NCBI GenBank assembly: GCA_001799565.1
Contig: MGTS01000024.1
Coordinates: forward strand, 1 to 64,000
Origin: Elusimicrobia bacterium GWA2_51_34
Lineage (GTDB): Bacteria; Elusimicrobiota; Elusimicrobia; Elusimicrobiales; UBA9959
Direction: 5' to 3'
Length of the DNA stretch: 64,000 bases
A program made the translations under genes and the position numbers. Position 1 is the stretch's first letter. Each line of letters starts with the position of its first letter. Below the pieces are notes generated by a model, which saw only the letters and a program-made list of their open reading frames with translations, did not search any database and was not told the DNA's origin. Below, piece after piece: positions 31,165 to 38,614 of this stretch.

Positions 31165-32256
31165 ATGGAAAATGGGAAAAAGAAAATTGTGGTTTCCGGT
31201 ATGCGTCCTACGGGGAGGCTGCATCTAGGCAATTACTGGGGGGCCTTGAAAAACTGGGTGGACCTTCAGGAAAAATACGATTGTTTTTTCTTTGTGGCAG
31301 ACTGGCATGTTCTTACCACGGAAACAGGGAAAACTGAAACCATAAGGGAAAACGCCCGTCTTATGGTAATTGACTGGCTGGCGGCCGGCCTTGACCCCCA
31401 AAAGTGCGTGTTTTTCAGGCAGTCTGAAATAAAAGAGCACGCCGAACTTTATCTGCTGCTTTCCATGGTAACCCCGGTCAGCTGGCTTTTGCGCAACCCA
31501 ACCTTCAAAGAACAGCTGCTTGAACTGCACAGGCAAAAATACAAGGGTCAGGAAGATAAAGCGAAAGGCGCCGAGGGCGCGGCAAAAAAACTGCTGGAAG
31601 CCCACTCCGGAGGCGAGGAAGATCTGGCCGTCTCCTCCGAGCTGTCAACCTACGGGTTTCTGGGCTATCCTGTTTTGCAGGCGGCTGATATTGTTATGTA
31701 CGGGGCCGATTTTGTGCCGGTAGGCAGGGACCAGCTTCCGCACCTTGAGCTTACCAGGGAAATAGCCCGTAAGTTTAACCGCGTTTTCGGCGCGGGTCTG
31801 TTGAAAGAGCCGGACGCGCTTTTGACCCCGTCGCCCATGGTGCCGGGCCTTGACGGCCGTAAAATGTCAAAGTCCTTCAATAATTCCATAGAACTTGGCG
31901 AAGCGCCTAAATCAGTTGAGGCCAAAATAAAGCGGATGTTTACCGATCCGCTTAAGCTGAAAGTTGACGATAAAGGGCACCCGGAGGGCTGCGTGGTATT
32001 CGCTTTCCATAAAATTTATAATACGGCCTGGGCCGCGCGCGAAAAAGAATGCCGGGGCGGCGCTATAGGCTGCGGCGCCTGCAAGAAGCATCTTTTTGAG
32101 CTTATGGCTCCAGGCCTTGAGGCTTTTGCCGCGCGCCGCGCGGCTTACGAGGGAAACCCCGACAAAGTGGACGCGCTGCTCGCAGCCGGTTCAGCCAGGA
32201 CCCGGGTTGCAGCCGCCTCCGCGCTGTCAAAAATAAATAGTGTAATTAAGTTATGA
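31165..32256 (+). CDS. trpS: Tryptophanyl-tRNA synthetase
   Basis: 363 residues of class I aminoacyl-tRNA synthetase: the HIGH-type motif in MRPTGRLHLGNYWGALKNW, TYGFLGYPVLQAADI, and KMSKS in DGRKMSKSFNNS. The C-terminal CRGGAIGCGACKKHL is typical of bacterial TrpS. It charges tRNA-Trp with tryptophan in the cytosol. It is longer than the usual 330 residues because of a Lys, Glu and Ala-rich insertion of about 40 residues before STYGFLGYP (the GQEDKAKGAEGAAKK region). It is directly downstream of the M50 protease gene. Confidence 0.95.
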   Translation: MENGKKKIVVSGMRPTGRLHLGNYWGALKNWVDLQEKYDCFFFVADWHVLTTETGKTETIRENARLMVIDWLAAGLDPQKCVFFRQSEIKEHAELYLLLSMVTPVSWLLRNPTFKEQLLELHRQKYKGQEDKAKGAEGAAKKLLEAHSGGEEDLAVSSELSTYGFLGYPVLQAADIVMYGADFVPVGRDQLPHLELTREIARKFNRVFGAGLLKEPDALLTPSPMVPGLDGRKMSKSFNNSIELGEAPKSVEAKIKRMFTDPLKLKVDDKGHPEGCVVFAFHKIYNTAWAAREKECRGGAIGCGACKKHLFELMAPGLEAFAARRAAYEGNPDKVDALLAAGSARTRVAAASALSKINSVIKL

Positions 32257-32270
32257 TAAATCTTCGGGGA

Positions 32271-32370
32271 GTCAGTAGTCAGAATTCAGAAGTCAGAATG
32301 TTGAAGCGGTCAACAAGTTGTTGGATGTCTGTTTGTAGACCATTCTGGATTCTGACTTCTGAATTCTGTC
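32271..32370. repeat. Word-built hairpin between trpS and scpA
   Basis: GTCAGTAGTCAGAATTCAGAAGTCAGAATG (32271-32300) faces CATTCTGGATTCTGACTTCTGAATTCTGTC (32341-32370), with a 40-bp loop. The same words recur at 42777-42860. Confidence 0.8.
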
Positions 32371-32394
32371 TTCTTAATGATGTGGCAACAAATT

Positions 32395-33108
32395 ATGAAC
32401 GATCTAGATATTCACATTGATATTTTTGAAGGCCCGCTAGACCTTCTGATGCACCTTATCCGCAAGAACAATCTTGATATTTACGATATACCCATTTCCC
32501 AGATAACAAAAGAATACCTGTCTTACCTTGAAGTGATGAAGAATTTAAATCTGGAAGTGGCGGGTGAATTTCTGGTAATGGCCACAACCCTTATGCAGAT
32601 AAAGGCCAAAATGCTTTTACCCGCCCGTGAAATGCCGGGTGAAGAAGGCGCGGGCCCAGACCCGCGGGGCGCCCTGGTGTCAATGCTTGAAGAATACCAG
32701 CGTTACAAAGAAGCCTCAAAGGACATCTCCCGGCGTTTTGCGAGTTATAAAGATGTTTTTTACAGGGGTTCCCCCGTGTTTACAAGTGAGGAAAAATTTT
32801 TGGAACTGGATTTTTATTCGCTCGTTGACGCCGTAAAGCGCGCCTTTGACCGGGTGGAAAGCTCAAAAGAAGTTGAGGCGGACCGCTTTCCCATAGAATC
32901 GCGCGTGGAGAAAGTGCTTAATATGTTAAGCGGCCGCGAGTGGCTGCTGCTGGATGATATTTTCGCCGGAGAAACGCATAAGCTGGGCGTCATTACCTGT
33001 TTTATGGCCATGCTTGAGCTTATAAAACTGCGTAAAATAGTTGTTTCCCAGGACGATGTCTGCGGCGAGGTGCGTGTTTATCCGGCACCGGAACCGGTGG
33101 TTAAATAA
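32395..33108 (+). CDS. scpA: Segregation and condensation protein A
   Basis: About 237 residues of kleisin ScpA, which bridges SMC heads with ScpB in chromosome condensation. The N-terminal signature IDIFEGPLDLLMHLIRKNNL and DIPISQITKEYLSYL are diagnostic. The middle linker is acidic, and the C-terminal winged helix (MAMLELIKLRKIVVSQ) binds the SMC cap. ATG 32395 (MNDLDIHID) is preferred to 32377; neither has a good ribosome binding site. A repeat hairpin separates it from scpB, where many genomes have overlapping genes. Confidence 0.92.
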   Translation: MNDLDIHIDIFEGPLDLLMHLIRKNNLDIYDIPISQITKEYLSYLEVMKNLNLEVAGEFLVMATTLMQIKAKMLLPAREMPGEEGAGPDPRGALVSMLEEYQRYKEASKDISRRFASYKDVFYRGSPVFTSEEKFLELDFYSLVDAVKRAFDRVESSKEVEADRFPIESRVEKVLNMLSGREWLLLDDIFAGETHKLGVITCFMAMLELIKLRKIVVSQDDVCGEVRVYPAPEPVVK

Positions 33109-33212
33109 GTGGTGAGTGGCTAGTGGCGAGTGCGAAGCAAATAAAATAGGCGGGAGGTGTTACTGTTACTTACCCGCTGTTCACTCGCCACTAGCCACTG
33201 TCCACTAGTCAC
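33109..33212. repeat. Word-built hairpin between scpA and scpB
   Basis: GTGGTGAGTGGCTAGTGGCGAGTG faces CACTCGCCACTAGCCACTGTCCACTAGTCAC. The AGTGG words also build the hairpin at 44107-44205. Confidence 0.8.
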
Positions 33213-33228
33213 TTTCTGCGAGGTACAT

Positions 33229-33957
33229 ATGGAAGACACTGAACTTAAAAAAGCGCTTGAAACTTTACTTTTTATAGCGGACCATCCTTTACCCGTTGAG
33301 GGCCTGGCGCAGCTCTGCGAGGTGAAAAACCAGGAGCGCGTAAAGTCGCTTTTGGATGAATTAAAGGCGGTCTATGACGGTGAGGAAAGGGCTTTGCAAA
33401 TTATGCAGGTGGCCGGCGGCTGGCAGATGTCCACCAGGCCCGCTTACAGCCTGTGGGTAAGAAAGCTTTATCACAATAAAATGACCGTGCGCCTTACACA
33501 GGCGGCGTTGGAAACGCTTTGCATTGTCGCTTACAAACAACCGCTCACCCGCGCGGAAATAGAGGCCATAAGGGGTGTTGAAGTAATAGGTCCGCTTGAC
33601 ACTCTTACCGAGCGCAGGCTGATTACCGTGGTAGGCAGGCGTGAGACCACGGGCCGCCCGATACTTTACGGCACTACAACCGAATTCCTGCGCCAGTTCG
33701 GGCTTAACACTCTTTCGGATCTGCCGAAGCTTGAAAGCTTTGTTATTGAGAATCCGGCGGCCTCGGCCCAGGCCACGGCGCTGGAACTGGTGGAAGAGGA
33801 ATCCGAAGCGGCCCGTGAAGAAGCCCGCTTGGCCGGAGAAACGGAGGACAATCCGAACGCCGAGGAACACCAGCCGGCTTCACCGGAAGCCGTTGCCTCT
33901 CCGTCACCTGTTGAAACGGGACAGAACCCCGAATCCGTAGATGAAGAAGGGAAGTAA
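33229..33957 (+). CDS. scpB: Segregation and condensation protein B
   Basis: 242 residues, ScpB, partner of ScpA and SMC. ATG 33229 (MEDTELKKALETLLFIAD) replaces the track start at 33157, whose extra residues are encoded by the hairpin DNA. Two winged helices are recognisable: FIADHPLPVEGLAQL in the first, and LTQAALETLCIVAYKQPLTRAEIEAIRGV in the second, the family signature. The last 60 residues are Glu, Ala and Pro-rich and disordered. The stop codon sits inside the AACCAGT tandem repeat that follows. Confidence 0.93.
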   Translation: MEDTELKKALETLLFIADHPLPVEGLAQLCEVKNQERVKSLLDELKAVYDGEERALQIMQVAGGWQMSTRPAYSLWVRKLYHNKMTVRLTQAALETLCIVAYKQPLTRAEIEAIRGVEVIGPLDTLTERRLITVVGRRETTGRPILYGTTTEFLRQFGLNTLSDLPKLESFVIENPAASAQATALELVEEESEAAREEARLAGETEDNPNAEEHQPASPEAVASPSPVETGQNPESVDEEGK

Positions 33958-34092
33958 CCAGTAACCAGTAACCAGTAACCGGTTGCCGAGTTGTTACCGC
34001 CATTTGCGCTTGTCACCTGTTCCCCGCAGCCGCATACTTGTGACTTGCAACTTGTGACCTGTGACTAAAAATTTTTGCAGCAAAAAATTTTA
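33954..34092. repeat. Tandem AGTAACC repeats and AT-rich stem before galT
   Basis: AGTAACC is repeated four times from 33954, covering the scpB stop codon. TTGTGAC(T/C)TG words follow at about 34038-34063. AAAAATTTTTGCAGCAAAAAATTTT (34067-34091) is a near-perfect AT-rich stem 3 bp before the galT ATG and may affect galT translation or end the upstream transcript. Confidence 0.6.
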
Positions 34093-34094
34093 CT

Positions 34095-35093
34095 ATGCCT
34101 GAGATAAGAAAAGACCCGGTTTTCGGACGTTGGGTTATCGTCGCCTCCGAGCGCGGACTGCGGCCTAATGAGTTTAAAACCGCTTCCGACGACTGCAATG
34201 GCGTTTATAAATGCCCATTCTGCCACGGTAATGAGCATCTTACTCCTCCAGCGGTCTATTCGCTTCCTGTCGCAGGCGGCAAGAGTTGGCGGCTGAGGGT
34301 GGTGCGCAATAAATATCCGGCGCTGGTTCCCGGAGGCAACGGCTGCGGACAGTCCGACGGTATTTATAACCGCATGGATGGCATAGGTTGTCACGAGGTG
34401 CTGATAGAAAACTCGCGCCACGGCCTTCGGCTTGAGGAAATGGACATTGAGGCTATAGCCGATGTTGTGCGTACCTTCAGCCTTAGAACGCGTGAGATAA
34501 AAAAGGACCCCGGCGTAAAGTATGTGATGATCTTTAAAAATCATGGCATGAACGCCGGCGCCAGTCTCGCGCACCCGCATTCGCAGATAATAGCCCTGCC
34601 CATGGTTCCTATAATGGTGGAGGAGGAAATAACCGGAGCCGGACATTACTTTAAGGAAAAAGGCGCCTGCGTGTTCTGCGATATTTTAAAAGAAGAAACA
34701 GGCTTTAAGAAGAGGGTGGTGGCGGAAAACGGGAATTTTATGGCCATTGAGCCGTATGCCAGCCGGTTCTCTTTTGAAACCTGGCTGCTGCCGAAAAAAC
34801 ATCTCAGCCATTTTGAGGATATGCCGGAGTCGCAGGTTTCGGATCTGTCTTCTATTTTAAAAAATACTCTGTGCAAGCTTCACGCAACGCTTCCAGACCT
34901 TTCCTATAACCTGATAGTTCATACCATGCCTGTCCAGGCCCCGGAAGCGGCTCATTACCACTGGCACATTGAAATAATGCCTAAGTTAAGTCATGTGGCG
35001 GGTTTTGAATGGGGTACCGGTTTCTACATCAATACGGTTCCGCCCGAAGACGCGGCTGCGATGCTCAACGATGGGAAGAAGTATAAACTTTAG
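34095..35093 (+). CDS. galT: Galactose-1-phosphate uridylyltransferase
   Basis: 332 residues of the HIT-superfamily GalT, exchanging UDP between glucose-1-P and galactose-1-P in the Leloir pathway. It shows CPFCHGNE (zinc site), the active-site region LAHPHSQIIALP with the uridylylated His, a second CVFCDIL pair, and HYHWHIEIMPKL at the C-terminus. The initial MPEIRKDPVFGRWVIVA is typical of the family. Its position next to glgA suggests it supplies hexose phosphate to the glucan pathway. It may instead be a GalT-like nucleotidyl- or phosphorylase of related activity. Confidence 0.88.
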   Translation: MPEIRKDPVFGRWVIVASERGLRPNEFKTASDDCNGVYKCPFCHGNEHLTPPAVYSLPVAGGKSWRLRVVRNKYPALVPGGNGCGQSDGIYNRMDGIGCHEVLIENSRHGLRLEEMDIEAIADVVRTFSLRTREIKKDPGVKYVMIFKNHGMNAGASLAHPHSQIIALPMVPIMVEEEITGAGHYFKEKGACVFCDILKEETGFKKRVVAENGNFMAIEPYASRFSFETWLLPKKHLSHFEDMPESQVSDLSSILKNTLCKLHATLPDLSYNLIVHTMPVQAPEAAHYHWHIEIMPKLSHVAGFEWGTGFYINTVPPEDAAAMLNDGKKYKL

Positions 35094-35096
35094 GGT

Positions 35097-35207
35097 AGTC
35101 TGAGAGTCGAAGAGTCTGAGTGTCAAGAGTCAAAGAGTCAAAAAATTAAGATTCAAGATCAGAAAATACCTAGACTCCCAGACTCTAAGACTCTACGACT
35201 CTTGACT
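35097..35207. repeat. Word-built hairpin between galT and glgA
   Basis: AGTCTGAGAGTCGAAGAGTCTGAGTG... faces GACTCCCAGACTCTAAGACTCTACGACTCTTGACT. The same GACTCTAAGACTC words appear inside the next hairpin. Confidence 0.75.
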
Positions 35208-35224
35208 GCACAACCGGAGACATC

Positions 35225-36682
35225 ATGAAAATTCTTATTGCCGCGAGCGAGGCTTTCCCTTTCGCTAAAACAGGCGGGCTTGCCGATGTGGTGGGCGCTC
35301 TCTCCCAGGTGTTTTCCCGCGCTGAGGGCGTGGAAGTGGCGCTTTTCCTTCCCAAATACCGAAATATCGGCGGGGGGGCGTTCTCGCTTAAGGCCGTAGG
35401 CGGCAATTTCCTGATCCCCATGTCCGGCCGCGTTGAAACGGCTACCATGTCCCAGGTGCAGTGGGGCCGTGTGTCGGTTTATTTTATTGAAAACCGCAAG
35501 TATTTTGACAGGCCAGGTATGTACCGGGCTAATTTCGGCGACTATGAAGACAATGACGAAAGGTTTATTTTCTTTTCCCGCGCCGTGCTTGAAGGCGCTA
35601 AGTTTATAGGTTTCAAACCTGATGTCATTCACTGCCACGACTGGCAGACCGGGCTTGTAAGCGCCTATCTTAAAACCATTTACCGCATAGATTCCTTTTT
35701 CTCCAAAACCGCCACCGTGTTTACCATAAACAACATCGCCTACCAGGGGATGTTTCCCAAAGAAACCCTTTTAAAAGCCGGGTTCCCGTGGGCGGACTTT
35801 ACGCCCGATAAGCTTGAGTTTTACGGCGGGATGAACTTTATGAAAGCGGGGCTTGTGTTTTCGGATATTCTCACCACGGTCAGCCCAACTTACGCCGGCG
35901 AGATCCAGTTCAAGCCGGACTTCGGCAAGGGGCTTGAGGGGGTTTTGCGCTCGCGCAGCGTTGACCTCTTCGGAGTTTTAAACGGCATAGACGAGGAAAT
36001 ATGGGACCCCGCCACGGACGCCTTCCTGGAGCGCGGTTACGATATTAAAAGTTTCCAGCGCGGCAAGGCCGCGGCCAAAATAGCCCTTCAGCGGGAGTTG
36101 GGTTTTGATGAAAACAAAGATATGCTGCTTGCGGGCGTGGTGTCGCGCCTGGAACAGCAAAAGGGGCTTGATATTCTTTGTAAAGCGATGCCCGAATACC
36201 TTGGAAAAATACAGTTCGCGGTGCTTGGCGCGGGTGACCCCGGGCTTAGCGAGGCCTTCGCGAACCTGGCCAAGGCCGAGCCTAAGAAAATATTTTTTGA
36301 AACCGGTTTCCATGACAGCCTTGCGCACAGGATATACGCGGCTTCCGATATTTTTATTATGCCCTCGCGCTTTGAGCCCTGCGGCCTCTCGCAGATGATA
36401 GCCATGCGCTATGGGGCGCTTCCGGTGGTAACGCGCACCGGCGGACTTAAAGACACCGTGAACTACAACGGAGAGCCTAAAGACTCAAACGGTTTTGCCA
36501 TTAACAACGCGGATGAGGGCGAGCTTAAATCCGTGCTGGGCCACATCATTTCGCTTTATGGCTGGCGTGAAAACTGGGACATTATGGTAAGGAACGCCAT
36601 GAAAACCGATTTTTCCTGGACCAGGTCCGCGCAGGAATATTTAAAACTTTTTAACATCGCATATCAGAAGAAGCAGTTGTAA
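35225..36682 (+). CDS. glgA: Glycogen synthase (ADP-glucose type)
   Basis: 485 residues, GT5 glycogen synthase. It adds glucose from ADP-glucose (sometimes UDP-glucose) to alpha-1,4-glucan. The N-terminal KTGGLADVVGALS is the nucleotide-sugar motif. HCHDWQTGL and TINNIAYQG follow, and FEPCGLSQMIAMRYGALPVV, the C-terminal GT-B motif, has the conserved Glu. Length is typical. No glgC (ADP-glucose synthesis) or glgB is in the window. It starts with ATG 35225 just after the hairpin. Confidence 0.93.
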   Translation: MKILIAASEAFPFAKTGGLADVVGALSQVFSRAEGVEVALFLPKYRNIGGGAFSLKAVGGNFLIPMSGRVETATMSQVQWGRVSVYFIENRKYFDRPGMYRANFGDYEDNDERFIFFSRAVLEGAKFIGFKPDVIHCHDWQTGLVSAYLKTIYRIDSFFSKTATVFTINNIAYQGMFPKETLLKAGFPWADFTPDKLEFYGGMNFMKAGLVFSDILTTVSPTYAGEIQFKPDFGKGLEGVLRSRSVDLFGVLNGIDEEIWDPATDAFLERGYDIKSFQRGKAAAKIALQRELGFDENKDMLLAGVVSRLEQQKGLDILCKAMPEYLGKIQFAVLGAGDPGLSEAFANLAKAEPKKIFFETGFHDSLAHRIYAASDIFIMPSRFEPCGLSQMIAMRYGALPVVTRTGGLKDTVNYNGEPKDSNGFAINNADEGELKSVLGHIISLYGWRENWDIMVRNAMKTDFSWTRSAQEYLKLFNIAYQKKQL

Positions 36683-36696
36683 GGGTAAATTGGCTA

Positions 36697-36815
36697 GGTA
36701 ACAGGTGGCAGGTTGCAGGCAGAGGGCAGGGGTCAAAATTCAGATTCAACGACTCTAAGACTCTTAGACCCTTCGACTCTCAGACTGGTTGCCTGCCACC
36801 TGACACCTGCAACCT
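36697..36815. repeat. Word-built hairpin between glgA and the EF-Tu-domain gene
   Basis: GGTAACAGGTGGCAGGTTGCAGGCA faces TGGTTGCCTGCCACCTGACACCTGCAACCT. GACTCTAAGACTCTTAGACC in the loop repeats words of the preceding hairpin. Confidence 0.75.
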
Positions 36816-36841
36816 CACATCCAATAAAACAAGGGGGGATT

Positions 36842-37195
36842 ATGGGTATTTTGACAAAGGTTTTCGGCGGAACAAAAAAACAGGATGGATCAGGCGCAGT
36901 CGCGCTGCTTGAGGCGTTTGTTATGAAAGTGAACAAGGATGTATTCCCGGTAATGGGGCTGGGAGTGGTGGTGACGGGCGTAGTTGAAAACGGAACTATT
37001 TCTTCCGGAGATAAGGTCTGCTTTACGACTAAAACCGGCAATAAGATAGTCTGTGACGCGGATGTCCAGGCCGGAGGCGAAGGGGACGGGGACCGTCAGA
37101 CGGCTTCGGCGGGTATGGTAATAGCGCTGCTGCTTAAAGGCGCGGATTACCGCGATGTTGAAAAGGGCATGGTGATATCGGGAAGGCAGCCATAG
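36842..37195 (+). CDS. Stand-alone EF-Tu domain 2-like beta-barrel protein
   Basis: 117 residues. ATG 36842 is set by AAGGGGGG 6-13 bp upstream; the track start is in hairpin DNA. After a short linker comes a beta-barrel like domain 2 of EF-Tu: VFPVMGLGVVVTGVVENGTISSGDKV, then GMVIALLLKGADYRDVEKGMVISG. The G domain and domain 3 are absent, so it cannot be a GTPase. Isolated copies of this barrel are known as hypothetical proteins. The role is unknown, and the glucan-gene neighbours do not explain it. Confidence 0.7.
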   Translation: MGILTKVFGGTKKQDGSGAVALLEAFVMKVNKDVFPVMGLGVVVTGVVENGTISSGDKVCFTTKTGNKIVCDADVQAGGEGDGDRQTASAGMVIALLLKGADYRDVEKGMVISGRQP

Positions 37196-37352
37196 GCTAG
37201 TAGGCTGGTAAGCTGGTAGGCTTTCTGTGGAGTTCCTAAATCAAGACACAAGCGTACATTCCTACTGGCATACTAGCTGGCAATCTTACCCGGCTACCAG
37301 CGAGTAATCTTGTGGGCTCTGAAAAGCATACCAGCATACCCGCCTACCAGCG
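37194..37352. repeat. Word-built hairpin upstream of glgM
   Basis: GGCTAGTAGGCTGGTAAGCTGGTAGGC on the left faces repeated CTGGCAATCTTACCCGGCTACCAGC and ACCAGCATACCCGCCTACCAGC on the right. The EF-Tu-domain gene's stop codon lies at its left edge. Confidence 0.7.
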
Positions 37353-37386
37353 CAAATAGCCGGTGGCGATTTGCAGGAGGTTTGCC

Positions 37387-38586
37387 ATGAAAGTGGTTTT
37401 TTACACTAACGAATATCCTCCCTATACCTACGGCGGAGCGGGAGTAGCGGTTGAGTACCTTACGCGCGAACTTGCGAAGCTCATGGAAGTGGAAGTACGC
37501 TGTTTCGGCGACCAGCGCGTGAAGCGGCCGCGTCTTTCGGTCGCCGGCTATCAGCCTTGGGCCGAACTCGCGCGGGGCGCGCATAAAGGTTTTGATAAGG
37601 CGCTTGAGGCTTTAAGCGTCAACCTTCAGTTCTGTAAGAACAATACGGCCGACATTGTCCACTGCCACACCTGGTATACTAATCTGGGCGGGTTCTTCGC
37701 GAAGATCCTGCACAATATCCCTTTTGTAATGACAACCCACTCGCTTGAACCGCTGCGGCCCTGGAAACGCGAGCAGTTGGGCCGCGCCTACGACCTCAGC
37801 AGCTGGATAGAGGAGAACGCGGCGCGTTCAGCCGACGCCGTCATCGCGGTTTCCCAGGGCATGAAGGATGATATTCTTTCCTGCTACGATATTCCCGCCT
37901 CTAAGATACACGTAATTCACAACGGCATAGACCTTGCCGAGTATCGCCAAAGCGGCAGCGTTAAAGCGCTCCGCCGTTGGGGGGTGGACCCAAACAAACC
38001 CTATATTCTTTTCGTAGGACGCATAACAAGGCAGAAGGGTATTATCCACCTTGTTAATGCCATCGCCCACCTGGACCCCGAAGCGCAAGTTGTTCTTTGC
38101 GCTGGGGCGCCTGACACCAAAGAGATAGCGGCCGAGATGGAAGCCAGAGTCGCGAAAATACAGAGGACCCGAAAAAATGTAATCTGGATACGGAAGATGC
38201 TTCCCAAAAATGAAATAATAGAACTTTACAGCCATGCCGCTGTTTTCTGCTGTCCGTCTATTTACGAGCCTTTCGGCATAATCAACGTTGAGGCCATGGC
38301 GTGCGGCACGCCGGTAGTGGCCTCGGCCGTGGGCGGAATCAAGGAAGTAGTAGTGCCGGAACGGACCGGACTGCTGGTGCCTTTCGCGGCGCGTAGGGAC
38401 GGATCTTACGAACCGCGTAATCCCGAAAAATTCTCTCGTGACCTGGCCCGCGCGCTGAACCGTGTTCTGCGCCAGCCGTCTCTGCGGAGCCGATTCTCAA
38501 GCCTTGGCCGCCGCCGTGCCGAGACGCACTTCAGCTGGGCCGGCGTCGCTAAAAAGACGCAGGCCCTATACCGCAGTCTGATCTGA
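37387..38586 (+). CDS. glgM: GlgM-like GT4 glycosyltransferase (maltose-1-phosphate synthase)
   Basis: 399 residues of GT-B fold, resembling the actinobacterial glycogen synthase type now named GlgM. GlgM joins ADP-glucose to glucose-1-phosphate to make maltose-1-phosphate. It starts at ATG 37387, with AGGAGG 8-13 bp upstream. Motifs: EYPPYTYGGAGVAVEYLTREL, HCHTWYTNLGG, TTHSLEPLRPWKREQLG, and the GT4 signature SIYEPFGIINVEAMACGTPVVAS. The order glgM-treZ-glgE strongly supports this function, because GlgE uses maltose-1-phosphate. A plain glycogen synthase activity is the alternative. Confidence 0.82.
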   Translation: MKVVFYTNEYPPYTYGGAGVAVEYLTRELAKLMEVEVRCFGDQRVKRPRLSVAGYQPWAELARGAHKGFDKALEALSVNLQFCKNNTADIVHCHTWYTNLGGFFAKILHNIPFVMTTHSLEPLRPWKREQLGRAYDLSSWIEENAARSADAVIAVSQGMKDDILSCYDIPASKIHVIHNGIDLAEYRQSGSVKALRRWGVDPNKPYILFVGRITRQKGIIHLVNAIAHLDPEAQVVLCAGAPDTKEIAAEMEARVAKIQRTRKNVIWIRKMLPKNEIIELYSHAAVFCCPSIYEPFGIINVEAMACGTPVVASAVGGIKEVVVPERTGLLVPFAARRDGSYEPRNPEKFSRDLARALNRVLRQPSLRSRFSSLGRRRAETHFSWAGVAKKTQALYRSLI

Positions 38587-38614
38587 TTTGTTTTAGCCGC
38601 AATATGGAGGAGTT

